DNA of 64,000 nucleotides from an uncultured Actinomycetes bacterium. GTDB taxonomy: Bacteria > Actinomycetota > Acidimicrobiia > Acidimicrobiales > RAAP-2. The DNA lies in the NCBI GenBank assembly GCA_903825035.1, contig CAIJYV010000021.1:1-64000 (forward strand). The letters run 5' to 3'. Below, in pieces: positions 1-8,189 of the stretch (positions are counted from its first letter, which is position 1; each line of letters starts with the position of its first letter). Under the pieces are notes generated by a model that saw only the letters and a list, made by a program, of their open reading frames with translations, did not search any database and had not been told where the DNA came from. Both the position numbers and the translations under genes were made by a program.

Positions 1-87
1 ACTGCTCCACCCCGCGATGGAAAGACCAGTTTACTCACAGCGCCTCAAACAGTCAATTCGGCTTCAAAACTTGCTGCGAGTTCACAC

Positions 88-1257
88 TCACGAGGTCCAA
101 GTGGCGGAAATGACCACGACCCTAGAGGTTGGCAAATTCGCCCCAATCCCGCCGTGTCCCGTGGCGATCAGCGTGCCTGGAACACCTAATGCGGAAAGAA
201 TTCTTTTGACGGTGAGTGCCCGAGCGGTAGACAGGGCGGCGGGGTACGGATCAATTGGGGTCGGCTGAGAGTATCCATCAATGTGCACCACTAGACCATG
301 GTGGGTCTTTAGTTGAGCCGCAACCTGCTTCACGTGAAGATATTCTGCGTACGTGAGCATGTAGGTGTTGAGCCCAAATGTAATTCTCGCCACAACACCG
401 ACTATTCGTGCCGAGGTCAACACTCCAATAGAAACAGTGCGTGCGACTGAATTGCTGGAGAGCCCAGTGACCTGAATGGTATGTGTTCCAGCGGAAAATG
501 ACGAGGGGAACGCGACGAGCGCAGTGAAACTACCGGTTGAATTGGTTTGTGCCGTAGTTAGATACACACCGACAGGGAACGCGTACACACCAACTAAAGA
601 GTTAGGTTTGAATCCACGACCGGTGGCCAATATGAACTGACCCGCCGTGGCAGTCAGTTGACCTTGTGCATTCAATGGAACTGTTGATCCATTTGGAGCC
701 ACGGCACCAATCGAAACCGACCAAGTCGAATTCGTATACATAACGACACTGCTGCGATTCATACTCGTCGTCGTCGCACTCGATACAACCTGCCCCGCAA
801 CCGTAACTTGCGTAAATCCAGCGGGCTCCTCAACTGGCTGTGGCATTGGTGGAAGTCCTCCGTTCGGAATCACGGCGGTGGACACCGCATTCGAATTTGC
901 CGAGGGGGCAGAGTCCCCATTGCCGTTTGTTGCAACCACGGAGAAGGTGAAAGTGCTGTTGGCGCCCATTCCACTTATTGTGCAGCTCGTCGCACCAGTC
1001 GTGACGCAATTGTCGCCCCCGGGGGAGGCGGTAGCCGTATATCCAGTGATTGTTGACCCACCGTCACTGAGTGGAACGCTCCAAGCGATTGTGACGGTTC
1101 CAGAATTGAATCTGGCAAAAACCGACCCTGGGGCGACTGGCACCCCGGCCGTGCGGGGAGTCGCTGCGCCCACCGGTTCGCTAACACTGAGCAGGATTAG
1201 GAAAACCGCACCAAGTGCGAGGAATCGACCAATACTCGAAATACGAATTCGTGTCAT
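88..1257 (-). CDS. secreted fibronectin-III protein with C-terminal OmpA-like domain
   Basis: Predicted exported protein of 389 residues. After a hydrophobic signal segment ending near 'GAATPRT' comes one fibronectin type III-like domain (about residues 35-125, with the 'GGSTITGYTATASPGG' pattern typical of this fold). A central beta-rich part contains 'GRGFKPNS', as in surface Ig-like domains. The C-terminal ~90 residues read like an OmpA/MotB peptidoglycan-associating domain (a 'ITFGLNTYML' strand, 'VVHIDGYSQPT', 'LSTARALTVKRILSALGVPG'). I chose ATG at 1257 (MTRIRISS) over the longer ORF because the signal peptide begins there and GGGGT lies just upstream; 1275 is an alternative. The likely role is a cell-wall-attached surface protein; the substrate is unknown. 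The next gene upstream on the same strand is also secreted. The domain calls rest on motif recognition only. Confidence 0.6.
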   Translation of the reverse strand: MTRIRISSIGRFLALGAVFLILLSVSEPVGAATPRTAGVPVAPGSVFARFNSGTVTIAWSVPLSDGGSTITGYTATASPGGDNCVTTGATSCTISGMGANSTFTFSVVATNGNGDSAPSANSNAVSTAVIPNGGLPPMPQPVEEPAGFTQVTVAGQVVSSATTTSMNRSSVVMYTNSTWSVSIGAVAPNGSTVPLNAQGQLTATAGQFILATGRGFKPNSLVGVYAFPVGVYLTTAQTNSTGSFTALVAFPSSFSAGTHTIQVTGLSSNSVARTVSIGVLTSARIVGVVARITFGLNTYMLTYAEYLHVKQVAAQLKTHHGLVVHIDGYSQPTPIDPYPAALSTARALTVKRILSALGVPGTLIATGHGGIGANLPTSRVVVISATWTS

Positions 1258-1363
1258 AGCAACCCCAATTATCATTTTCCAAATTTTACCCTGAAGTGAC
1301 AAATAATTACGTTTCTGCCAGATCAACGATTTTGGATGCGAAATTTCAAGTTAGGAAAACTAG

Positions 1364-3535
1364 TTACGCCGTGCTAGTTACGGAGAAGCTAGTCCCTCCG
1401 GCACTCAACGGCCCAGGCGTCGCCAACGGGGTTGCTCCATTCACCATCTGAATGATCTGCAAGGTATAGGCGGTTGCGGGTGCCGAAACGCCATTTACCG
1501 ATGCGGAGATGTTAGTAAAGGTGGTGATTGGAGTTGGCGCCATATTCGCTAGTTGACAGCTCGCCCCAAAACCGGCACCACAAATAAGTGGTCGCTCGAC
1601 TACCCACTCTGCCGAGACTTCTGCCGGGGTCGTCGAAAGGTTCGTCAGGGCAATTGAGAAGCTCCAGTTAGCCGTGGCATCAGTCATAGAGAGTGTCCAA
1701 ACGCCCGCGGAAAAGTCCACGGTAGCCGTGATCTGATCTCCCGGCTGCACCGAATCAGCATTGGGGAGATTAATGGAAGCTCCGCCCGCAATTGAACTAA
1801 TGCCATACATTTCGTACCAAGCGCCGTAGTTGGTTACACCATTGGTGCAAGTAACTACTGTGCCAAGTTGCTCAACGGTCGAAGATCCATAGCCGTCTAT
1901 GCCAACCCATTGTGATGCGTAGGCATTAGCGTGACCGGCACAGTTAGCCGCTGGAACAATCCAGGTTCCAGATACCCCCGTGAAGGTTCGACCCGTTGCC
2001 ACGTAACCTGACCAGTTATTTGAATTCAAAATAGTTTGCAGGGTTACGGTCAAGGTGGCCGCTGCGGTCGTGGCCGTTCCATTGGTATTGGTATAGGTGG
2101 CCTCGTAAACGTAACCACTCATCGAAGTAGTGGGCGTGAAGGTGTAGTTAGCTGTCGTCGCACCAGTAATTGGCGTGAAGGTTACGCCACTATCGGAAGA
2201 CACGCTCCACTGCACGGTGGGCGTTGGTGTTCCGGTAGCCGACGAGTAGAAGGTTACGCTCTTGCCACTTTGCACCATCGTGTCTACCGGACTTGTAGCA
2301 ATTACTGGGTAACTAGATACTGGCGGGATAGTCGTCGTGGTTGTTGTGGTGGTGGAACGCACCGTGGTCGTAGTCGTCGGTGCCGTCGTTGTAGTGGTTG
2401 GGGGTCGAGTAGTCGTTGTGGTCGGCGCTGGGACCGTAGTGGTCGTCGTAGTCGAACGAACAGTAGTGGTAGTAGTTCGAACCGTCGTAGTCGTGGTTGG
2501 AGGTCGCGTAGTCGTAGTGGTCGGCGCTGGGACCGTAGTCGTAGTGGGGCCGCTCGGTGCTGAGACGTGCAGGGTTGCAGGGCTAGAGACTGCTATTCCA
2601 CTCGCGTTGGTGAAAACCGCGCGGTACTTGAACCCATCCAGGCCGATATTGGTGTTGAGCGTAAGCGAAACGGAAGTTCCGCCAGCCACATTTTGAAATG
2701 TCGAACCGCCATCAACCGACGATTGCCACTGAACTGTGGGTTGGGGTCGCCCCGTTGCGGTTGCAACAAAGATGGCGCGTCCGCCAGCAAAAACCGAAAT
2801 ATCACTTGGATTGTGAGTGATGGCGGGAGCCACCGCCGTTGGCGCAGTGCTTTCTTCATCGGAACGATTTACAAACAATTGCGCTGGAAGAGTGGTTGCT
2901 GATCCTGAATCATTTGAAAACACTGCACGGAATAGATATCCCGCCATCGAAGCGACGACCGTAAAACTAAGTTGGCTGGAGGTGCTCGCCGAGGGAACGT
3001 TCTGATACGTGACTCCCCCATCACTTGAGTACTGCCACTGAATTGTCGGTACGGGATTGCCCGAGGCGCTCGCGGAGAATCGAGCCGTTCCACCAACTGC
3101 TGCACTTGCCGAGGTGGGATTGGCCGTCACGGTAGGGGCGAGTGGAGTAGTTGAGCTGACCACTGTCAAGGTGGCGGGGTTAGAGGTGGCGCTTCCGGCG
3201 CTCGAGCGAGCGACCGCCTCAAAGCGATATCCGCTTTGAGCCAAAGTCGCTACAAAGCGAATGCGAGAATCCTCACTCGACACAGCGCGGTAGGTCGCTC
3301 CACCATCAGTTGAGAAAAGCCAAGAAATGCTTGGGCGCGGATTACCCACCGCGCTCGCTGAAAAATTCGCAGTTTGCCCGGCAATCAGTGTTAGTGACTG
3401 TGGTTGTGCGCTGAAAGTAGGCGTGACGGAAGGACCGCTGTTCCCATCATCACGACTACTTGAAGCGCCAGCTCCCCCTGGGGACACGGTGAGGGCAACT
3501 ATCGAGAATAAAAGAGGCAGAAATAGTCGCTTCAC
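1364..3535 (-). CDS. secreted Ig-repeat protein with C-terminal G1 (eqolisin-like) glutamic peptidase domain
   Basis: 723-residue exported protein. A signal peptide (1-25, 'LLFSIVALTV') is followed by three Ig-like repeats of ~88 residues (about 39-125, 134-222, 237-325; each with 'GNPxPTIxWxxSxDGGxTY' and 'YRAVFxNxSG'), a ~80-residue Thr/Pro linker, a fourth Ig-like repeat (about 410-498), and a C-terminal domain from 506. That domain carries hallmarks of peptidase family G1 (eqolisins): 'NWSGY', 'SQWVGIDG' (543-548), 'VEQLGT' with the expected catalytic Gln at 556, 'AWYEMY', and 'AEWVVE' with the expected catalytic Glu at 643. In characterised fungal members this Gln/Glu pair forms an acid-active endopeptidase; activity here is inferred. 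The start is GTG with no clear Shine-Dalgarno. Bacterial G1 members are known but uncommon. The Ig repeats probably act as spacers or adhesion modules. Confidence 0.75.
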   Translation of the reverse strand: MKRLFLPLLFSIVALTVSPGGAGASSSRDDGNSGPSVTPTFSAQPQSLTLIAGQTANFSASAVGNPRPSISWLFSTDGGATYRAVSSEDSRIRFVATLAQSGYRFEAVARSSAGSATSNPATLTVVSSTTPLAPTVTANPTSASAAVGGTARFSASASGNPVPTIQWQYSSDGGVTYQNVPSASTSSQLSFTVVASMAGYLFRAVFSNDSGSATTLPAQLFVNRSDEESTAPTAVAPAITHNPSDISVFAGGRAIFVATATGRPQPTVQWQSSVDGGSTFQNVAGGTSVSLTLNTNIGLDGFKYRAVFTNASGIAVSSPATLHVSAPSGPTTTTVPAPTTTTTRPPTTTTTVRTTTTTVRSTTTTTTVPAPTTTTTRPPTTTTTAPTTTTTVRSTTTTTTTTIPPVSSYPVIATSPVDTMVQSGKSVTFYSSATGTPTPTVQWSVSSDSGVTFTPITGATTANYTFTPTTSMSGYVYEATYTNTNGTATTAAATLTVTLQTILNSNNWSGYVATGRTFTGVSGTWIVPAANCAGHANAYASQWVGIDGYGSSTVEQLGTVVTCTNGVTNYGAWYEMYGISSIAGGASINLPNADSVQPGDQITATVDFSAGVWTLSMTDATANWSFSIALTNLSTTPAEVSAEWVVERPLICGAGFGASCQLANMAPTPITTFTNISASVNGVSAPATAYTLQIIQMVNGATPLATPGPLSAGGTSFSVTSTA
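2312..2560 (-). repeat. Thr/Pro linker encoded by two imperfect ~100-bp tandem units
   Basis: In-frame low-complexity segment inside the Ig/eqolisin gene. Read on the minus strand it encodes two copies of a unit resembling 'VPAPTTTTTRPPTTTTTV' followed by runs of Thr, 'VR' and 'VRS'. The plus strand shows the complementary gtagtsgts pattern, which produces the meaningless poly-Val ORF in the track. It probably forms an extended, potentially glycosylated stalk between the third and fourth Ig-like domains. Such repeats commonly change length by slippage or recombination; that is inference here. Confidence 0.8.
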
Positions 3536-3562
3536 ACCAACGAATTTACCACGAGAAATGCC

Positions 3563-3574
3563 ACGTGTACACGT
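3563..3574. promoter_or_regulatory. 12-bp palindrome between UPF0182 and the eqolisin-like gene
   Basis: ACGTGTACACGT is a perfect 12-bp palindrome in the 42-bp gap between the UPF0182 stop and the GTG of the Ig/eqolisin gene, about 28 bases upstream of that GTG. It could be an operator or a transcript stem. No regulator can be named from the sequence and chance occurrence is possible. Confidence 0.25.
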
Positions 3575-3577
3575 TGG

Positions 3578-6421
3578 CTATTTTTTCAGTACGCCCTGGG
3601 CCTTTTTAATCGCCTGGTTCATCGCGTTTACATACTTCTGGTAGTCCGCCAAATTTCCGCTACTGAGCGCATTTTGAGCGTTCGTGTAGTCCGCGGCCGC
3701 CTCTTGCAAGTATTGACTTGCCGTTTTTCCAGTTCCCGCGTTCGCCCCTCCGCCGGTTGAGACATTTGCTCCCAGCACCTGGGAGAGTGCTCCCGCCAAC
3801 GTTGGTGCAATGGCTACGTCTTGGTTGTAGACGGCCACCACATATCGCAACTGAGGAATTGGATTCACCGAAGCAGTTACGTAGAAAGGCCGAATGTAGA
3901 GCAGGCTCTTGTCAAGCGGAATCATGACGTCGGCGCCGAGTAATACCTGCGAACCGTGTTGGTCATTCAAAGTTATTAGTGACGAGACGGCCGAAGTGTT
4001 GTTGATCTCCGAATCGGCCAGTGCCGGTCCAGTGACCGTGGTTCCACGTGGAGTCACGTACAGGTGAAGTTGTCCGTAGTTTGATGGATCCGATGTTGCA
4101 ATTAAGAATGCAGTCAGTCCCTGGACCTGTGATGCGTTACCAGCTGGCACGTAGGCCAAGGTTTCTGTCAGTTGTTGAACATTTGACCCAGGAAGAGAGG
4201 CGACTTGAACCAAGGGGCTCATTGACGCCAGACCTGTTCCCGAGGAGTTCTGCGCTAGTCCTTGCGTTGCCGAACCAGCCCCCGCTGAGGGTGACAACGT
4301 CCAACGGTCTGCCGCTGAGTAGAAGGCGCGGGCGTTCGTAATGTGATAGCGGCCTAAGAAAGCGGCTTGCACGTTGAACAAGTCAGTGGGGTAACGCAAA
4401 TGCTGGCGAATCGTGGATGGCATTTTGCTCTGGCTGGTGAACATCTTGGGGAACGCCGCTTCGTACGCACGAATAATCGGGTCGGACGGGTCAGTTACGT
4501 AGAACGTCATCTGTCCCGTGTAGGCATCAACGGTTACTCGGACTGATGCTCGTGCGTAGTTATAACTGCTTGGGAGTCCACCTTCTGGCGTGGACAGGGT
4601 GCTCGCATTTTGAGAATTGGGATACTGGTCGGTGGTGGTGTACCCCGTCAACACATAATCCAGCGAACCGTTATTAATTACTGCGTAGGGCTGCGAATCG
4701 AAATTCAAGAACGGTGCAGCCTTGCTCACCATCGCTTGAATATCGCGAGTAAACAACACTCGAGAATTAGCAGTGATCTGACTCGAGATTAAAAAGTTGA
4801 AGTCGCCCAAACGAAGTGCCAGCGCGGCGCGTGACAAGAAGCTGCCAACCTTCACTCCGCCCTTTGCGCCATAGTGAGTCTCGACCTGCTGTCCAGCATT
4901 CGCACCGGAATTCACTTGATAGTCAAGTTCGGCTTGTTTGGTGTTCGCCACTACCCAGCCCGGATCTTTAATACCGAAGTAAATCCCCGCTTGGCGAAGT
5001 ACTGCCATCGAAGGTACCGAAACGGGGGGTACATTGCCGACGGCCCAGACGGGGTTGCCGGTCACTGAGTTCGCTTGATTCGCTTCGAGAACGGCCACGC
5101 CAGCTCCGTGAGTGAATTGCAGGTGCTGGTTTACCCAACTTTGGCTAGGCAAATTTGCCGCGTTCAGCTGCCGAGCTCCAATAAGAACGGGCGTTACCTT
5201 GCCGTCGATCATGTATCGATCGATCCCCATCGAGGTAAATGTGTAGTACGAGCGGATGGCCTGACGGCGCTTGGTCGTTGCGAGCGAGATTTGTGGACTG
5301 GGATCCCAGAGGCGAATGTTGTTGATCGTTGGTTGGGCGGCGGCTAATTGCGACGGCGTAATTTTGGTTGCGCCGGGGAAAGTCTGGCTGCTCACTCCGG
5401 TGATGCCATAAGCGGTGCGCGTCGCAGCAATGTTTCGCTCAATCGAGACGGTCTCGAGCGAGGCCTGATTTGGACTCACCTTTACTGCTTGGAGAATTGA
5501 TGGGTAGGCGACGCCAATGACAAGGGCCACGAAGGCCCACAGCCCCACCGCCACAACGGGCAAAGACCATCCACGTCGGCGGACGTTGGCCAAAAGGATA
5601 AGGGCTGAGCCGATTGATAGGTAGAACAAAATCGTGAGCGCAGGAATTCGTGCGTGGATGTCGGTGTAGCCCGCTCCTTGAACGTAGCCATTGGTCGACG
5701 CAACCAAATGCCATTTAGCAAGAAGGTATCCAACGGCCTTCATAAAAGCAATGGCGGCACCAATTAAAGAGAGGTGCACCTTGACAGACGAAGAGACAAC
5801 GGGCCAGCTTTTGGTGGAACGAATTCCTCCGTTCAAAAGGTGGAAGACGGCGCTAACGAGCAAAGTCACGAACAGGGCAATTAAGACCCAGGTGACGACA
5901 AAACTCAGAAAGGGCAGCGTAAAGACGTAAAAACCAATGTTCTTGTGAAAGACCGGATCGACATTGGCAAAGTGTTGCGGGTGCAAAAAGAGCGCCAAAT
6001 TCTTCCATTGGCTTTGCGCGTTTAAGCCCGCTAGAAAACCCAAGACGAGCGCAATTGCGCCGTAGATTCTCTTTACGTACGGGGTCACGAAGTTTTGGTA
6101 GCGACGAGTCATCTCGTCTTCGGGTTCAAAGGACAGATTTTTCGCTCGTAAACGATGCGTCAGCATTAAGTTTCCGAAGATGAGCCCAGCGAAGGCTCCC
6201 CCAAACACGACAATCAGACCCAACTTGTAGGTAAACAACGTTGTGAAAATTGAACCAAATCCGCCCTGCGAGAACCACATTTGGTCGGTCCAAAACACTG
6301 CCACCGTCTTCAACGAGGCAAAGAGGACGAAGAGAAGGGCTAGGCCTAGCCCAAACCATGCCCTACGGGAGAAGCGGCCGAGTCGGCGAGGAGCAGAAGA
6401 CATATCAGTTGGTGAACGCAC
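3578..6421 (-). CDS. UPF0182 family large membrane protein
   Basis: 947-residue protein of the UPF0182/COG1615 family. The N-terminal third has about seven membrane segments (for example 'AWFGLGLALLFVLFASLKTVAVFW', 'LGLIVVFGGAFAGLIFGNLML', 'IYGAIALVLGFLAGL', 'FVVTWVLIALFVTLLVSAVFHLL'). A long extracytoplasmic domain follows, with conserved 'IRLWDPSPQ', 'YYTFTSMGIDRYMIDG' and 'SDPIIRAYEAAFP'. A lysine-rich helical tail ('AAADYTNAQNALSSGNLADYQKYVNAMNQAIKKA') resembles the C-terminal segment of actinobacterial members. The biochemical function is unknown. The GTG at 6421 and the ATG at 6403 are both possible starts; neither has a strong ribosome site. It is the last gene of a co-directional cluster with MreB-like, PDZ-Lon and DivIVA-like genes (23-bp gap). 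In mycobacteria a UPF0182 gene also neighbours PDZ-Lon and DUF2342 genes. Confidence 0.9.
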   Translation of the reverse strand: MRSPTDMSSAPRRLGRFSRRAWFGLGLALLFVLFASLKTVAVFWTDQMWFSQGGFGSIFTTLFTYKLGLIVVFGGAFAGLIFGNLMLTHRLRAKNLSFEPEDEMTRRYQNFVTPYVKRIYGAIALVLGFLAGLNAQSQWKNLALFLHPQHFANVDPVFHKNIGFYVFTLPFLSFVVTWVLIALFVTLLVSAVFHLLNGGIRSTKSWPVVSSSVKVHLSLIGAAIAFMKAVGYLLAKWHLVASTNGYVQGAGYTDIHARIPALTILFYLSIGSALILLANVRRRGWSLPVVAVGLWAFVALVIGVAYPSILQAVKVSPNQASLETVSIERNIAATRTAYGITGVSSQTFPGATKITPSQLAAAQPTINNIRLWDPSPQISLATTKRRQAIRSYYTFTSMGIDRYMIDGKVTPVLIGARQLNAANLPSQSWVNQHLQFTHGAGVAVLEANQANSVTGNPVWAVGNVPPVSVPSMAVLRQAGIYFGIKDPGWVVANTKQAELDYQVNSGANAGQQVETHYGAKGGVKVGSFLSRAALALRLGDFNFLISSQITANSRVLFTRDIQAMVSKAAPFLNFDSQPYAVINNGSLDYVLTGYTTTDQYPNSQNASTLSTPEGGLPSSYNYARASVRVTVDAYTGQMTFYVTDPSDPIIRAYEAAFPKMFTSQSKMPSTIRQHLRYPTDLFNVQAAFLGRYHITNARAFYSAADRWTLSPSAGAGSATQGLAQNSSGTGLASMSPLVQVASLPGSNVQQLTETLAYVPAGNASQVQGLTAFLIATSDPSNYGQLHLYVTPRGTTVTGPALADSEINNTSAVSSLITLNDQHGSQVLLGADVMIPLDKSLLYIRPFYVTASVNPIPQLRYVVAVYNQDVAIAPTLAGALSQVLGANVSTGGGANAGTGKTASQYLQEAAADYTNAQNALSSGNLADYQKYVNAMNQAIKKAQGVLKK

Positions 6422-6444
6422 AGCTTCAGCCTAGGTGAGGATGG

Positions 6445-8163
6445 CTACGGCAATACCAAGCAGGCGCAGCCAGCGTGAACTGGGGGGAATGCCGAACCCG
6501 ATGGGAATGGCTGCCCCGCTCGCACGGTACCATGGGCCTCGTTATTTGAGCAGTCATCACACGGTGCGTCACTGGGGGCAACGAGGAATCGGAGGTCTCT
6601 CGATTGAGATCCCGCCACAATTCCAGCGTTAAAGGCCCGACGTGAGGCGTCGGCGCAGAGTCTTTCGACCCGGGCTCCTCGCCATTCCTTGTACACGGTA
6701 TTGGCACGCTCGGCCCCATCGCCGGCCGATTCGGACAGTAGCCGCTTGCGCAGAGCCACCACGATCGTTACGGCGAGGTCGGTGGCGCATTCTTGGATGA
6801 CCACTGAACTGGTGATCCCGTCACCAATGCCGGTTTCATCCAGGACAAATTGAAGGCCACCTTGTGCGGCTTCGAACAGCGCTTCGTAGGCGGCATCAGC
6901 GTATCGAGCACGTTGGAGTCGCTCATCTTCGAGCTCGTCGACGATCATCCCTTGAACATCGCGCAACCGGTCGAGCATTACATTCTGATCATCTTGGAGC
7001 GCCCGCTTAACTTTTCGCGTCAACATGGTTAAAGAGGGCTCGAGCGCGGCGTCTCGTCGCACAAAGAGTTCTTCGGTGTCGGTAGTCGGCGCAGCGCGTT
7101 CAACGATTCGCTTGGCTACGACCGCCGTTGCCCCACGTTCTTCGAGGGTGGCTTGGCGCAGGCGCGAGAAAATGTCATTCACGACATCCGCATCAATGAC
7201 TTCGCCCTCATCGATAAATTGCTCGCTTCCGCCAAGCGACGGAGCGGGAGCGGCCGGCGGAACAGCATCCGCACCGACTTCAACAGCCCTGCGGGCACGA
7301 ACCTTGGGGGTGCCTTGCGTTGGGGGATCCGCCAGGTCTTGCTCTGGGCTGGACGAATCGAGACTGTCAGGTCGTGACGGTTGCAAGGTCGCGTTAGCGA
7401 GAGCTTCTTCTTCGGTGAGATCGGGAATTGGAATTGCACGACGCAAGGCCTCGAGGGCGGCGATTTTGGCTGCCTCATCTGAGCCTTGAATGTTGCCGAG
7501 CACACCATCCATCTGCTCACGCACGCCAAGGATGAAGGTGGCAATTGTGTCTCGTGCTGTTCTCAGTTGTTCGATTTGCATATGCAGCGCCTTGCGCTTC
7601 ACCGCCATGTCATTAAGCACTTGACGTCGAGCCTCTTTACCTAATTCAACAATCGACCGAGCTTGCTCTTGGGCGTGGGCGATTAATGCTTCGCCATTGA
7701 GTTTGCCTGAAGCCACGAGACGTTCAGCTGCTTCACGAGCATCACGCTCGAGTGCGTGGGCTGTATTTTCGGCCTCGGAGACAATCATTGACGCTCGTTC
7801 TTGAGCCTCAATGAGTTGATCAGAACTGCGTTGTTGGGCCTCGGAGAGAACTCGACCCGCCTCTTCGTGGGCGTTGCGCAAAATCTCTGCGGTCTTGCCA
7901 CCAATTCGCTCTACGAGCTCGGCTTCGGTGAGCTCTTCTGGTTTGACCGGTACCGGCAGAGGCGTTGGTTGGCGAAGGGCGTTAGCGAGTTGATCTTCGA
8001 GGTCACGGACCTGTGCTTCGTAGCGCTGCATCTCCTTAGCGACGCTTTCGAGGTGCAGTCGCACCTCATTGGGGTCTACCCCGCCACGGCGAATGGGCGT
8101 GAAGGTCATCCGAGAGACATCGGAAAATCCGCGTCTTCCTTGGGGTCCGCGCCGTTCATCCAT
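6445..8163 (-). CDS. DivIVA-like coiled-coil protein with phage MuF/minor-head-like C-terminal zinc-ribbon-type domain
   Basis: 572 residues. Residues ~19-65 resemble the DivIVA membrane/pole-targeting start ('FTPIRRGGVDPNEVRLHLESVAKEMQRYEAQVRDLEDQLA'). A long Ala/Glu/Arg-rich coiled coil follows (~75-225), then an acidic Pro-rich linker (~250-320), a second helical region (~330-480), and a C-terminal region unlike DivIVA: 'EWRGARVERLCADASRRAFNAG' then 'FLVAPSDAPCDDC' and 'FPPVHAGCACLVLP'. The spaced C535xxC538 and H563xxC566xC568 plus the preceding 'R..A..A.N.G' helix match the ending of phage Mu F / SPP1 gp7-type minor head proteins, where they form a metal-binding knuckle. The role is unknown; polar or septal envelope organisation is inferred from the N-terminus. 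ATG at 8163 is preceded by AGG; M19 (8109) is an alternative. It lies 26 bp downstream of the PDZ-Lon gene. Confidence 0.7.
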   Translation of the reverse strand: MDERRGPQGRRGFSDVSRMTFTPIRRGGVDPNEVRLHLESVAKEMQRYEAQVRDLEDQLANALRQPTPLPVPVKPEELTEAELVERIGGKTAEILRNAHEEAGRVLSEAQQRSSDQLIEAQERASMIVSEAENTAHALERDAREAAERLVASGKLNGEALIAHAQEQARSIVELGKEARRQVLNDMAVKRKALHMQIEQLRTARDTIATFILGVREQMDGVLGNIQGSDEAAKIAALEALRRAIPIPDLTEEEALANATLQPSRPDSLDSSSPEQDLADPPTQGTPKVRARRAVEVGADAVPPAAPAPSLGGSEQFIDEGEVIDADVVNDIFSRLRQATLEERGATAVVAKRIVERAAPTTDTEELFVRRDAALEPSLTMLTRKVKRALQDDQNVMLDRLRDVQGMIVDELEDERLQRARYADAAYEALFEAAQGGLQFVLDETGIGDGITSSVVIQECATDLAVTIVVALRKRLLSESAGDGAERANTVYKEWRGARVERLCADASRRAFNAGIVAGSQSRDLRFLVAPSDAPCDDCSNNEAHGTVRAGQPFPSGSAFPPVHAGCACLVLP

Positions 8164-8189
8164 CCTGTACAGATTAGGACCAATTGGCC

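Noticed and set aside
17-268. 83-aa plus-strand ORF at the left edge
   Set aside because: Mostly antisense to the FN3/OmpA-like gene; bases 1-87 are too short to show an independent gene.
2312-2560. Possible CRISPR-like direct repeats
   Set aside because: The units are contiguous, in frame with a secreted protein and lack spacer-repeat alternation.
2036-2696. Two plus-strand ORFs, one almost pure Val/Arg/Gly
   Set aside because: They are the antisense reading of the Thr/Pro stalk of the Ig/eqolisin gene; composition is an artefact of the repeat.
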